From Betaproteobacteria bacterium (lineage in GTDB: Bacteria > Pseudomonadota > Gammaproteobacteria > Burkholderiales > SG8-39): 64,000 nucleotides of DNA. A program made the position numbers and the translations under genes. The stretch lies in assembly GCA_947482825.1 (NCBI GenBank), contig CANKMT010000018.1, forward strand, positions 1-64,000, in the 5' to 3' direction. Position 1 is the stretch's first letter; each line of letters begins with the position of its first letter. Positions 26,065 through 34,892 of this stretch are shown here, piece by piece. Below the pieces are notes generated by a model. The model was not told the DNA's origin and searched no databases. It saw only the letters and a program-made list of their open reading frames with translations.

Positions 26065-27324
26065 CTATGCGTGTCGTGCCAGGCTGCGCGCCGCCGCATC
26101 GATTTCCTGCTTCATCTTCGACCATGTCCCCGACTCGTCCGAATCCGGTCGATACCCGGTTGCGGCATTCACGATTCTGTCGATCACGGCCCCGGGGTCG
26201 TCAACCCGGCAACTGTCCCGCCCGAAAGAGGTGAGCGCCTCGCGCGTCGGCCAGGTCTTCTGCCGGGCCAGCGAGAGTGCGGGCAGGTCTGCGGGCAAGT
26301 ACATCGTTGTACAGACGATGTCATAGATCGGTGAGAGCCGACAGTCGTCGGATTCCGGGTGGGTATACAGCAAGCCGAAGTTCTTCAGGTGGGCGTCGCC
26401 GTTTCTCACGGCCACGCTGAGCACGAGGGAAGAGAAGAATTCGCCTAGTGATTGCCGGCTGAATGCGGGCGAAGCGTTCTGGCGGATCGCCAGGGCTATG
26501 TTCTCGTAGGACCCCTCGTACTTGCGGTCATTCACCTTGCCCTGAAGCGACACCATGTCCTCGAATCCAAGGAAACTCCCGGGTTCCCTTCCGGTGTCGA
26601 AGCGCTCGATCGCGAGCCGCTTCCTGTCATCCGACAGCCAGAACTCCGGGACCGGCAGTTGCAGGTTGCGCGCAATCGACAGGCAGTGAAATTCGTTTTC
26701 GGTCAGGTGCGGATAGTCGCTGCCGCTGACCTTGATGATGAGGCTCCTGCCGCGCAGGGTGGATTTTTCCCCGATGCTCGACTTGGCAGGCCGGGTGGGC
26801 ACGTCCGTCTCCAGGTCGTCCTGCGCTTCGAGCATTACCTTCGGCTGGATGCCCGCGATCCCGGAGGCGATCAGGTACCGGTCGCAAAGGTATTCAAAAA
26901 GATCCTTTGATGCGGTGTCAGCGAGAATTTCCTTGAGGCTTTCGATGCCGCCGTTCCCCGGGGCCGTGTCACGCGATCGGCTGAGGCGGATTCGGCCAAT
27001 GGCGTCCGCGCCGGAGAGGGCGAGAAGGGCCATGTCGTCGACGCGCAGCGTCTTGGAGAATTTTTCGACGATGCGGTCCTTCAGGAATCCTTCCGGCAGA
27101 AAGGTCTGGAAGACGGGGAGCATAGGCGTCGTCTTGTAGGACTCGGTGCGAATGGGCATGGTCAGAGAAATGCTGCGCTTAGCGTCCTCGCCCGAAACGA
27201 CGTCGGACGCGTAGCTGAACACATGCAGGCTTTCTTTTGCGAGCAGGCCGGCGTAGCCCTGCGGCGTGCCAACGTGGAGCGTTCCCACGCGCGGGGCGCC
27301 CGATGCAGTCCTATTCGTTGCCAT
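26065..27324 (-). CDS. hipA: HipA-type serine/threonine kinase toxin
   Basis: 419 residues. HipA toxins phosphorylate a tRNA synthetase or another target and induce dormancy. The flexible P-loop is SGIAGIQPK (154-162), with Ser154 at the place of the autophosphorylated Ser of E. coli HipA. The catalytic loop is RNGDAHLKN (Asp310, Asn315) and the metal Asp is D335 (SPIYDIV). All kinase residues are kept, so the toxin should be active. Start overlaps the antitoxin gene by 14 bases, the standard hipBA layout. Slightly lower GC than the catabolic genes around it fits horizontal acquisition. Confidence 0.92.
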   Translation of the reverse strand: MATNRTASGAPRVGTLHVGTPQGYAGLLAKESLHVFSYASDVVSGEDAKRSISLTMPIRTESYKTTPMLPVFQTFLPEGFLKDRIVEKFSKTLRVDDMALLALSGADAIGRIRLSRSRDTAPGNGGIESLKEILADTASKDLFEYLCDRYLIASGIAGIQPKVMLEAQDDLETDVPTRPAKSSIGEKSTLRGRSLIIKVSGSDYPHLTENEFHCLSIARNLQLPVPEFWLSDDRKRLAIERFDTGREPGSFLGFEDMVSLQGKVNDRKYEGSYENIALAIRQNASPAFSRQSLGEFFSSLVLSVAVRNGDAHLKNFGLLYTHPESDDCRLSPIYDIVCTTMYLPADLPALSLARQKTWPTREALTSFGRDSCRVDDPGAVIDRIVNAATGYRPDSDESGTWSKMKQEIDAAARSLARHA

Positions 27325-27556
27325 ACAGGTCGTCCAGTTCCTCGAGCGAAGGGCGGTGCTTCGATACGGTCTTCAGGCCCAAGCCCAGTGCGTCGAGCGC
27401 GCGCAGCAGCGTATCCAGTTTGGAGCCTCGGTCACCCGACTCCAGGCGCTGGTAGGTGCGAAGGGGTATCCCCGCCCTGCGCGCCGCGTCGGCCTGTGTA
27501 AGGCTTTGGGCAAGGCGGGCCACCTTGATTTCTGCGACAGTGTCTTGACTAGACAT
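27311..27556 (-). CDS. hipB: HipB-like XRE antitoxin
   Basis: 81 residues with an XRE helix-turn-helix: LTQADAARRAGIPLRTYQRL (about residues 19-38). It should bind HipA and repress the hipBA promoter. The ATG at 27556 has no ribosome-binding site; the only good promoter places the transcript start at or next to this ATG (see promoter entry), so a leaderless mRNA is likely. The C-terminal tail (SLEELDDLYGNE) is acidic and probably disordered, as in HipB degradation tails. Confidence 0.9.
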   Translation of the reverse strand: MSSQDTVAEIKVARLAQSLTQADAARRAGIPLRTYQRLESGDRGSKLDTLLRALDALGLGLKTVSKHRPSLEELDDLYGNE

Positions 27557-27557
27557 A

Positions 27558-27611
27558 CGCCAAATATGGCTATTTTATGTTTATAAGTCAATAAAAACGC
27601 CATATTTGACG
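27558..27611 (-). promoter_or_regulatory. hipBA promoter and operator
   Basis: Imperfect inverted repeat: CGCCAAATATGGC (27558-27570) and, 28 bases on, GCCATATTTGACG (27599-27611), 12 of 13 positions matching. On the minus strand a -35 TTGACT (27586-27591), a 17-base spacer and a -10 CATATT (27563-27568) lie between and within the arms. HipB bound to both arms would cover the promoter. The -10 ends six bases before the hipB ATG. Confidence 0.7.
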
Positions 27612-27694
27612 TGTATTCAATGCCAAATCTCGGCCTGGATCGCAGGCCGCAGCGGTTCGGCGCGTCCCGGCGCACGGGGCATTGAAATTCCTTA

Positions 27695-27731
27695 CCTTGA
27701 ATATCCCGCTATTTGTACGGGATATTCAAGG
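27695..27731. repeat. 14-base perfect inverted repeat upstream of hipB
   Basis: CCTTGAATATCCCG (27695-27708) and its exact complement (27718-27731) flank a 9-base loop. It contains TATCC and GGATA half-sites like those of the E. coli HipB operator, but 13 bases apart instead of 8. No U-run follows on either strand, so it is not a standard terminator for the ketopantoate reductase gene. It could be a second regulator site or a recombination end of the module. Confidence 0.65.
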
Positions 27732-27781
27732 ACTATCGGATTGACTCCGGATGCGGCCGGGTCCTCTCGGCGCCCTGCGCA

Positions 27782-28708
27782 TCAGGCGTTGCGGGCGCGC
27801 CTTTCCATCGGCAGCAGCGCGTGGTAGATGAAAACATGCACGGGCGTCGCTACGCCGGTCTGGAGGCCGAAGCGCACCACGGCGCCGTTCCAGGCGTCCA
27901 GCTCCGAGGGCTTGCCGGCCATGAGGTCGCGCATCATCGACGCGGTGGCCTCAACAGGCAGCGCGTCGTAGAAGGCCCACAACTCCGCCTTGAAACCATC
28001 GGCGATCGTGTATCCGAGTGCGCGTCCGACGGCGATGCCCTCGTCCATCGCGCGATCGACGAGCGCGTGTGTTTCGGGCATCTGGCGGATCACCCCGATC
28101 GGGCTGCGGGCGAGGGCGCCGAGCCCGGCCCAGGAACTCACTGTGAGGAGTTTTTTCCAAAGCGCTGAGCGGATGTCGGTGCTCGCATGGGCTTCGGCGC
28201 CCGCGCCGGCGAATGCGGCGCGCAAAGCTTCGATACGCGCCGACAGACCGCCGCCGAGCTCGCCGATCTCCACATAGGCGCCGGGATTGAAGTGACGGAT
28301 CACGCCCGGCGCTTCGATCAGGCTGAAAACCTTGGACAGGCCGCCGACGACGCGCTCGGCGCCGAGTACGGCCGCCAGGTTGTCGGGCGCATCGACGCCG
28401 TTCAGAAACGGCACCACCATGGTTCCTGCACCGAGCAGCGGGCGCATTGCGCGGGCCACCTCCGGCACCTGCCAGGTCTTCACCGCAACGATCACTACGT
28501 CGACTTCGCCGATCTCGGCCGGATCGCTGGTCGCGGTGGGGGAAGGCAGATGCAGGTCGCCAAGCGGGCTCAGTATCTTGAGCCCGTTGGAGCGAATCGC
28601 TTCCAGATGCGCGCCGCGCGCGATGAAGCCCACCTCATGACCCGCTTGCGCAAGGCGCGCCCCGTAATAGGCGCCCAGTCCGCCTGACCCATAGATCGCA
28701 AATCGCAT
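27782..28708 (-). CDS. Ketopantoate reductase family (PanE/ApbA) protein
   Basis: 308 residues. Rossmann motif GSGGLGAYYGARLA (residues 8-21), catalytic Lys probably in LWKKLLTVSSWAGL, and the C-terminal ApbA helices (SMMRDLMAGKPSELDAWNGAVV). It reduces a 2-keto acid with NADPH; whether this is pantothenate synthesis or a catabolic 2-keto acid step is open, since no other pan gene is nearby. Followed downstream by the hipBA region and preceded by a dienelactone hydrolase gene on the same strand, 19 bases away. Confidence 0.87.
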   Translation of the reverse strand: MRFAIYGSGGLGAYYGARLAQAGHEVGFIARGAHLEAIRSNGLKILSPLGDLHLPSPTATSDPAEIGEVDVVIVAVKTWQVPEVARAMRPLLGAGTMVVPFLNGVDAPDNLAAVLGAERVVGGLSKVFSLIEAPGVIRHFNPGAYVEIGELGGGLSARIEALRAAFAGAGAEAHASTDIRSALWKKLLTVSSWAGLGALARSPIGVIRQMPETHALVDRAMDEGIAVGRALGYTIADGFKAELWAFYDALPVEATASMMRDLMAGKPSELDAWNGAVVRFGLQTGVATPVHVFIYHALLPMERRARNA

Positions 28709-28727
28709 GTGTTTCCCCCCCCGTGGC

Positions 28728-29459
28728 CTACCCGAGGTTACGTTTGAACAGCGCGAACAGCCGCTCCCAGTGACGCTCGGCGGCCGGTTTGTCGAAGATG
28801 CCCTCGCGCAACGGGAAGGCGAAGCCGTGTTCAGTGCCCGGATACCACTCGACGCGCGAGCGCAGGCCCGGGATGCCTTCGAGGTGCGCTTCCAGCTGGT
28901 CGATCATTTCCTTGGGCGCGTACTTGTCGGTCTCGGCGCAGCCGAAGTAAAGCTCGCCCCTGGCCTTCTCGGCGAGGCGGTGCGGGGAGTCGGCCTGGTC
29001 GGTCACGAGGCGCACGCCGTAGATCGACGCTCCGCATTTGACGCGATCCGGATAACGCCCCGCTGCCGCCACCACGTACTGCCCGCTCATGCAGTAGCCC
29101 ACGGCGCCCACCGTGCCGGCCTTGGCGTCCTTCTGTTTGTCCACGAAGTCGAGCATCGCCTGCGTGTCGTGCATCACCAGGTCGATCGTCAGGTGCTCCA
29201 TCAGTGCGAACATCTTCTTGAAGCCTTCCTCGTCGCGCACCATCGTGAACTCCCGCGTCTTGCGGTAGTACATGTTCGGCAGCACCACGTAGTAGCCCGT
29301 CGTGGCGATGCGCCGTGCCATGTCGTGCAGCTCCTCCCTCTTGCCGGGGGCGTCCATGTAGAAGATCACCACCGGGAAGGGGCCGCCTTCTTCGGGATGC
29401 GTGATGAAGGTGTTCATCGCGCCGTCGGGGGTGGGGAGGTCGAGGTGGTGTTCGATCAT
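28728..29459 (-). CDS. Dienelactone hydrolase family protein
   Basis: 243 residues, alpha/beta hydrolase. Cys nucleophile in GYCMSGQ (near 129), Asp in AETDKYAPKE and His in GTEHGFAFP complete the triad of the DLH family, which opens lactones from chlorinated or other catechol pathways. It is a likely hydrolytic step for a ring-derived lactone. Downstream of a Bug gene and upstream of the ketopantoate reductase gene on the same strand. Confidence 0.89.
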   Translation of the reverse strand: MIEHHLDLPTPDGAMNTFITHPEEGGPFPVVIFYMDAPGKREELHDMARRIATTGYYVVLPNMYYRKTREFTMVRDEEGFKKMFALMEHLTIDLVMHDTQAMLDFVDKQKDAKAGTVGAVGYCMSGQYVVAAAGRYPDRVKCGASIYGVRLVTDQADSPHRLAEKARGELYFGCAETDKYAPKEMIDQLEAHLEGIPGLRSRVEWYPGTEHGFAFPLREGIFDKPAAERHWERLFALFKRNLG

Positions 29460-29511
29460 GGCGGGGGCCGCAGTGCGATATTGGCGCTGAATCGGTTGGT
29501 TCGTTCGCGGG

Positions 29512-30489
29512 TCATTGCTTGCCGATATTGAGCTGCTTGACCACTTTCCTGACGAGGTCGCGTTCGCTTGCGAGCATCTTTTGGGTCGCCGCAGGGCCCT
29601 GAAAATCGACCACCATTCCCGCGTTCTCCACCGCGGCGACGACGCCGGGGTCTTTCATGGTCTTGTCGAGCGCGCCGGCTAACTTGTCCACGACCGCTGC
29701 GGGCGTGCCGGTCGGGGCGGCAAGCAGCATCCAAAGGTTGATGGTGGCCTCGGGCAGTCCTTTCTCCGTCGCCGTAGGAACATCCGGATAGGAGGCGATG
29801 CGCCGTGGAGAGGTGGTAAAGAGCGCCTTGACGTCGCCTGATTTGATCATCGGTCCGAGCGAACTGAAACCGCCGGAGGCCAGTTGCACATGCCCGCCGA
29901 GGATCGCGTTCTTGACCGGTCCGGTTCCCTGGAAAGGCACATGGGTGATTTCGGCGCCGACGGACATCTTGAGGATTTCCACCGCAAATGATGACAGCGT
30001 GCCCACGCCGGCCGAGCCGTAGCTGAGCTTGCCCGGATTCTTTTTGGCGTAGCTCACCATTTCTTCGTATGTCTTGAAAGGAGCGTCGGCGCGCGAGGTG
30101 ACGGTACCGAAGTCGGCCATCGTGCTCGCGATCGCGACGAAATCGGCGTAGCGGTCCTTAACATCATTGGGCTGCATGGCCGGAAGGATCGTCAACACGG
30201 TGTTGGTGGGATAAAACAGCGTATAGCCGTCCGGGCTGGCTTTGGCGGTGGCATCGGCTGCGATCGCGCCGCCCAGGCCCGGCCGATTGACGGCCAGGAC
30301 CGGGACGCCAAGCAGGGTGGAAAGCACCGGGCTGATGATTCTTGCCGCGGTGTCGTTCGGGCCTCCGGGGGGAAAAGGGACCACGAGTTCGATGCGCCTG
30401 TTCGGGTAGTCGCTTTGCGCGCCTGCGGGGCCGCCGAGGACTGCGGCGAGTGCGAAGAAGAAAAAACGTAGCGGGATGCGTTTGAGCAT
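29512..30489 (-). CDS. Bug family substrate-binding protein
   Basis: 325 residues. ATG at 30489 is preferred; a TTG 12 bases upstream is possible but neither has a strong ribosome-binding site. Signal peptide with a run of four Phe (LRFFFFALAAVLGGPAGAQ) ends near residue 25. The binding loop PFPPGGPNDTAAR is typical, and THVPFQGTGPVKNAILGGH stands for the usual HVPYKG. Its stop is 52 bases from the DLH start, so a lactone- or acid-uptake module is suggested. Confidence 0.91.
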   Translation of the reverse strand: MLKRIPLRFFFFALAAVLGGPAGAQSDYPNRRIELVVPFPPGGPNDTAARIISPVLSTLLGVPVLAVNRPGLGGAIAADATAKASPDGYTLFYPTNTVLTILPAMQPNDVKDRYADFVAIASTMADFGTVTSRADAPFKTYEEMVSYAKKNPGKLSYGSAGVGTLSSFAVEILKMSVGAEITHVPFQGTGPVKNAILGGHVQLASGGFSSLGPMIKSGDVKALFTTSPRRIASYPDVPTATEKGLPEATINLWMLLAAPTGTPAAVVDKLAGALDKTMKDPGVVAAVENAGMVVDFQGPAATQKMLASERDLVRKVVKQLNIGKQ

Positions 30490-30574
30490 GTCGAAATCCA
30501 AAGAGGTGACGGATCGGAGAAAACTGCCTTGTACGGACGGGATGGGTGCAAGCGGCCCCCGCCGACGAAATACT

Positions 30575-31459
30575 CTAGCGTGAAAAGGCGCTGTCGTAAT
30601 ACTTTTCCGGCGCAGGCGGCGGGTCTCCGATCAAACCCGCTTCGACGCGCAAGGCCAGTGCCGTGCGGATTCCGGAGACGTCAATGGCCGCGTCCGGATA
30701 CAAGCCGTCTCGCGGATCGGCAAGCGCGTCGAAAGTCGGTTCGGCAAGTTTCGCCTCGAGCCCGAAATCGTCGGCCAGATGCGCGATCGCCGCCGCCCGG
30801 TTTGCGGGTTCCAACATCCACGCCAGGCTTTCCCGGTAGGCACGCACATAGGCCGACACGAGCTCGCCGTGCTTGCGCGCAAACGTGCGCGTGGTCACTC
30901 CGCAGGAGGCCTGGTAGCGGGGCAGATAATCGTGCACGCGGGCAAGTGCCGTGTGGCCCAGGTTTGCGAGCTCGACGCTAAACGGCGGGGTCACCAGCGC
31001 CGCATCGATCCTGCCTTCGCGCAAGGCCGCCGCACGCAGTTGGTGGCCGCCGCTGGCCACGGTCTCGTACTGTTCCCGCGCAAGACCCATGGTCTGCAGG
31101 ATCTTGTGCGCAACCAGCGCGAAACCGGACGCCGGGTCGTCGACCCCGAGGCGGCCCCCGGCGAGTTGGCGGGCCTCGGTGATTCCCGGCCGCGCCATCA
31201 GCGTCAGGATTCCCGCGTGCAGCCCCATGAACATGAACAGATCTGCACCGCGCCGCTCGACTTCGTAGATCACATCGTCGGCTGCAATCACGCCGATGTC
31301 GCGCTCCCCGCCGAGCAAGGCCTCGGAGACCATCTGCGAGCCCCGGGTGTACGCGATATCGAGCGCCAGGTCGTGCCTCGCGAATACGCCGCGCGCAACT
31401 CCCAGGGTGACCGGCAGGTTATACGCGGCGCGAAAAAGAATCACCCTGAGTCTTTGCAT
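30575..31459 (-). CDS. NMT1/SsuA-like ABC substrate-binding protein without signal peptide
   Basis: 294 residues. The type II periplasmic-binding fold is recognisable (FRAAYNLPVTLGVARGVFARHDL, GERDIGVIAADDVIYE, LAGGRLGVDDPASGFALVAHKIL). No signal peptide is present and no ABC permease or ATPase is nearby, so it is an orphan, perhaps cytoplasmic like some thiamine-precursor (THI5-like) proteins, or an effector sensor. It begins one base after the hydrolase stop region (31461), so the two are co-expressed. Confidence 0.78.
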   Translation of the reverse strand: MQRLRVILFRAAYNLPVTLGVARGVFARHDLALDIAYTRGSQMVSEALLGGERDIGVIAADDVIYEVERRGADLFMFMGLHAGILTLMARPGITEARQLAGGRLGVDDPASGFALVAHKILQTMGLAREQYETVASGGHQLRAAALREGRIDAALVTPPFSVELANLGHTALARVHDYLPRYQASCGVTTRTFARKHGELVSAYVRAYRESLAWMLEPANRAAAIAHLADDFGLEAKLAEPTFDALADPRDGLYPDAAIDVSGIRTALALRVEAGLIGDPPPAPEKYYDSAFSR

Positions 31460-31460
31460 G

Positions 31461-32336
31461 TCAGTCGGCCTTCGTTTGTGACTGGTACCACTCCAGGATC
31501 TGCTCGCCGTTCCAGTGCAGAACGCCGGGCATTTTGGCGATGCGGGCGTAGACCTCCTCGAGGTACTTGATCCGGAACGGCTGTCCGCTGATGTACGGGT
31601 GGATCGCGATCGCGAGGATCTTCGGCCGCTCTGCCCCCTCTTCGTAATAGCGCTCGAAGGTGTCGATGACCTTGCGCGTAAAGTACGCAGCTTCGTGGTG
31701 CTGCACGATCATCATCGGGATGTCGTTGTTCTCCACCGAGTAGGGCAGCGTGACCAGCGGCCCGTTGGCAGTCTGGATCGTGGTCGGCTCGTCGTCGTAG
31801 ACCCAGTCGCCGATGTACTTGATGCCGGCCGCGGCGAGCAGTTCGGGCGTCTCGAAAGTCTGCGTGAGGCCGGGTCCGAGCCAGCCCACCGGGCGCTTGC
31901 CGGTGAATTTTTCGAGCGTGTCGAGCGACCGCTCGATCATCGCCTGCTGGTTTTCCTCCTTGTGGATCGGCCCCTGCTCGAAGCTGTGGCCCATGAACTC
32001 CCAGCCGGCGTCTTTGCAGGCCTGCGCCACGCGCGGGTAATCGAGGCACACGCGCGCGTTGATCGACAGCGTGGGGCGGATGCCGAGCCGGTCGTAGAGC
32101 GACTTGAAGCGCCAGAAGCCCACGCGCATGCCGTACTCGTGCCAGCTCCAGTTCGGCACATCGGGAATGAGCACCGCGCCGGTGGGCGCCGGCAGCACCT
32201 GGCGCGCCATCGGCTTGGCGATGTCCCAGACCTCGAGGTTGACGATGGTCCAGACGACGACGCGCGCGCCGCCGGGCAGCTTGAGCGGGGGGCGATCGAC
32301 GATGGCGGAGAACGGGATACGCTCGCGTGGCTGCAT
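31461..32336 (-). CDS. Polysaccharide deacetylase-like amidohydrolase (PuuE/NodB fold)
   Basis: 291 residues, NodB-type TIM barrel lacking a signal peptide, so cytoplasmic like PuuE allantoinase. VPNWSWHEYGMRVGFWRF and MGHSFEQGPIHKEENQQA carry the metal-binding and general-base region, and PVGWLGPGLTQTFETPELL is typical of the allantoinase-like branch. Expected to hydrolyse a C-N bond in a small cyclic or amide substrate. AAGGAG precedes the ATG. It is in one unit with the NMT1-like protein downstream. Confidence 0.84.
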   Translation of the reverse strand: MQPRERIPFSAIVDRPPLKLPGGARVVVWTIVNLEVWDIAKPMARQVLPAPTGAVLIPDVPNWSWHEYGMRVGFWRFKSLYDRLGIRPTLSINARVCLDYPRVAQACKDAGWEFMGHSFEQGPIHKEENQQAMIERSLDTLEKFTGKRPVGWLGPGLTQTFETPELLAAAGIKYIGDWVYDDEPTTIQTANGPLVTLPYSVENNDIPMMIVQHHEAAYFTRKVIDTFERYYEEGAERPKILAIAIHPYISGQPFRIKYLEEVYARIAKMPGVLHWNGEQILEWYQSQTKAD

Positions 32337-32437
32337 GGAAACTCCTTGCGGTTCGGTTTTAATTCAGGACTTTAGTATCTTGAGTGCCCCGTGGATATTG
32401 GCTCTCATGTCAGTTCGTGGATTAGTACCGGTACATT

Positions 32438-34780
32438 TCAGGCGGCAGTCCGGGCCTTCTTCGTGTCCTGGATTGCCCGCCAGACGCGCTCGCTTGTGGC
32501 CGGCATCTCCATCTGCTTCACACCAAGCGGGGCCAGCGCGTCGAGGATCGCATTCATCACGGCCGCCAGCGCGCCGACGGTGCCAGCCTCGCCCGCGCCC
32601 TTGACGCCGAGCGGATTGCGTTTGGTCGGCACCGGGTTGCTACCGACCTCGAAGAAGCACAGGTCTGACGCACGCGGCATCGCATAGTCCATGAAGGACC
32701 CCGTGAGCAACTGGCCGGACTCCGGGTCGTAGACGACTTTTTCCATCAGCACCTGCCCGATCCCCTGCACGAGCCCGCCATGCACCTGCCCTTTGAGCGT
32801 CAACGGGTTGATGACAGTGCCCACATCGTCCACGACCGCATAGCTCGCCAGCTCGACCGTCCCGGTGTCCGGGTCGATCTCGACTTCGCAAACGTGGCAG
32901 CTGTTGGGAAAGGTCTCGGCCGCCGGCGTGAAGGTTCCGTTCTCGAACAGCCCCGGGTCGATATCGGCCGGAAGCTTGCCTTGCACGAACGAGGCCTGCG
33001 CGACCTCCCTTAGGCCGATGCCCCTGTCGGTGCCCGCGATCGTGAAGCGGCCCTCTGCAAAGGTGACATCACGCTCGCCGGCTTCGAGCAGGTGCGCCGC
33101 AATCCTGCGCCCCTTGGCGATGATCTTGTCGGCGGCCGAGGCCAGCGCGCTGCCGCCGATCGCGGCCGAGCGGCTGCCGAAAGTGCCGGTGCCGAAGGCG
33201 ACCTGGTCGGTGTCGCCGTCGACGAAGCGGATGTCGCCGGGTTCAAGACCCAGCTTCTCGCAGGCGATCTGGGTGAAGGTGGTGGCGTGGCTCTGGCCCT
33301 GATCCTTGCTGCCCATGACGACGGTGGCGGTGCCGCCGGGCTCGAAGCGGATCTCGGCGTATTCCATGCCGGGGGCGCCGGCTCGTTCGATCGCATTGGC
33401 GATGCCGATCCCGCGAAGCTTGCCGCGCATCGAGGCGGCCTCGCGGCGCGCAGCAAATCCTGCATGGTCGCCGAGCGCCAGCGCCTGGTCGAGGTTCTGC
33501 TCGAACTCGCCGCAATCGTAGGTAAAGGTGAGCGCGGTCTTGTACGGCATTGCGGAGGACGGGAGCAGGTTTCTGCGCCGCAGCTCGATGCGGTCGAGAC
33601 CCAGCTTGGCCGCCGCGTCGTCGATGAGCCGCTCGATCACGTAGATCGCCTCCGGCCGTCCGGCGCCGCGATAGGGCGCAATCGGGTTTGTGTTCGTGAA
33701 CACGCCGCTTACCCGCACATGCGCCGCGGGAATCCCGTAGACGCCCACCAGGGAGCCGAGGTTGGAAAACGTCGGCAGGAGCTGGCGGTCGGTCGAGACG
33801 TAGGCGCCGAGGTTCGAAGTGTTGTGCACACGCAGCCCGATGAACCGGCCATCGGCATCCAACGCAAGCTCGGCCTCGCTCACGCAATCCCGGCCGTGCT
33901 CATCGGCCAGCAAGGTCTCGCTGCGATCGCACGCCCACTTGACCGGGCGGCCGAGCTTCTTCGCCAGCCACAGCACGAGTCGATGCTCTGTGTACGCCCA
34001 GCCCTTGGTCCCGAACGCGCCGCCGACGTTGTTCGACACGACGCGGATGCGGTGCTCGGGAATCTTGAAGACGTTGCGTGCGAGTCCTTCCCGGATGCGG
34101 TGCGGGTATTGCGAGTCGGCGTAGAGCGTGTAGCGGTCTTCGCCCGCATCGTAGGCACCTAGCGCTCCTCGCGGCTCCATGTACTGCGCATGGACGCGCG
34201 TGATTGTGTAAGTGCCTTTGACTACGTTCGCAGCCTTTGCGAAGGCGGCTTGCGTCGCGGCTTTGTTACCCACCTCGAACACGTTGCAGACGTTGTCCGG
34301 GCACTTGTCCCAGACCGCGGGGGCGCCTTCGCGCGCCGCCTGCGCCGTTGCCGTGACCGAAGGCCGGTCGGCGTAGTCGACCACCACCAGTTCAGCCGCG
34401 TCGCGCGCTTGCATCAGCGTTTCCGCAACGACCGCGACAACCGGGTCGCCCACATGCCGCACCCGGGCCTCGGCCAGGCCGCGATGCGACTTCGTGAACA
34501 TCGGCGAGCCGTCCGGGCGATTGCGCTTCAACGTGACCGGGATCGTTCCCAGGCCGTCTTTGAGCAGATCGTCGTGCGTGTAGACGCCGATTACGCCGGG
34601 TGCCACAGCCGCCGCCGACAAATCGATCGAGCGGATGTCCGCGTGCGAATGCGGCGAACGCACGTACACAAGATAAGCCTGTCCCGGCAGGTTGATGTCG
34701 TTGATGTAGCGTCCCTGGCCGCGCAGAAGGCGCGGGTCCTCGAGGCGCGTGACGCTTTGCCCGATGCCGAACTGGCCCAT
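32438..34780 (-). CDS. Xanthine dehydrogenase family molybdopterin-binding subunit (CoxL-like), orphan
   Basis: 780 residues, the large Mo-cofactor subunit of an aldehyde- or CO-dehydrogenase-like hydroxylase. GGAFGTKGWAYTEHRL, PYRGAGRPEAIYVIERLIDD and KDQGQSHATTFTQIA are the molybdopterin segments; GVKGAGEAGT carries the catalytic Glu. The active-site loop PYRGAGRPE lacks the Cys of true CO dehydrogenase (AYRCSFR), so CO oxidation is unlikely; hydroxylation of an N-heterocycle or aldehyde fits better. The usual FAD (CoxM) and [2Fe-2S] (CoxS) subunit genes are missing on both sides, so partners must be encoded elsewhere. Confidence 0.92.
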   Translation of the reverse strand: MGQFGIGQSVTRLEDPRLLRGQGRYINDINLPGQAYLVYVRSPHSHADIRSIDLSAAAVAPGVIGVYTHDDLLKDGLGTIPVTLKRNRPDGSPMFTKSHRGLAEARVRHVGDPVVAVVAETLMQARDAAELVVVDYADRPSVTATAQAAREGAPAVWDKCPDNVCNVFEVGNKAATQAAFAKAANVVKGTYTITRVHAQYMEPRGALGAYDAGEDRYTLYADSQYPHRIREGLARNVFKIPEHRIRVVSNNVGGAFGTKGWAYTEHRLVLWLAKKLGRPVKWACDRSETLLADEHGRDCVSEAELALDADGRFIGLRVHNTSNLGAYVSTDRQLLPTFSNLGSLVGVYGIPAAHVRVSGVFTNTNPIAPYRGAGRPEAIYVIERLIDDAAAKLGLDRIELRRRNLLPSSAMPYKTALTFTYDCGEFEQNLDQALALGDHAGFAARREAASMRGKLRGIGIANAIERAGAPGMEYAEIRFEPGGTATVVMGSKDQGQSHATTFTQIACEKLGLEPGDIRFVDGDTDQVAFGTGTFGSRSAAIGGSALASAADKIIAKGRRIAAHLLEAGERDVTFAEGRFTIAGTDRGIGLREVAQASFVQGKLPADIDPGLFENGTFTPAAETFPNSCHVCEVEIDPDTGTVELASYAVVDDVGTVINPLTLKGQVHGGLVQGIGQVLMEKVVYDPESGQLLTGSFMDYAMPRASDLCFFEVGSNPVPTKRNPLGVKGAGEAGTVGALAAVMNAILDALAPLGVKQMEMPATSERVWRAIQDTKKARTAA

Positions 34781-34892
34781 TCAGTAGTCCCTTATGTCCC
34801 GGTGAATTCTACCTTCGGCTGCGAACGGGCGGCCGCCGGCAGCGGTGGCCGATGGTACCCTGTGACGCTTTCGCCGCAAGGGTCCAGCGACA

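Noticed and set aside
32438-34780. CO dehydrogenase large subunit
   Set aside because: The AYRCSFR active loop of true CoxL is replaced by PYRGAGRPE, and no coxM or coxS genes are present.
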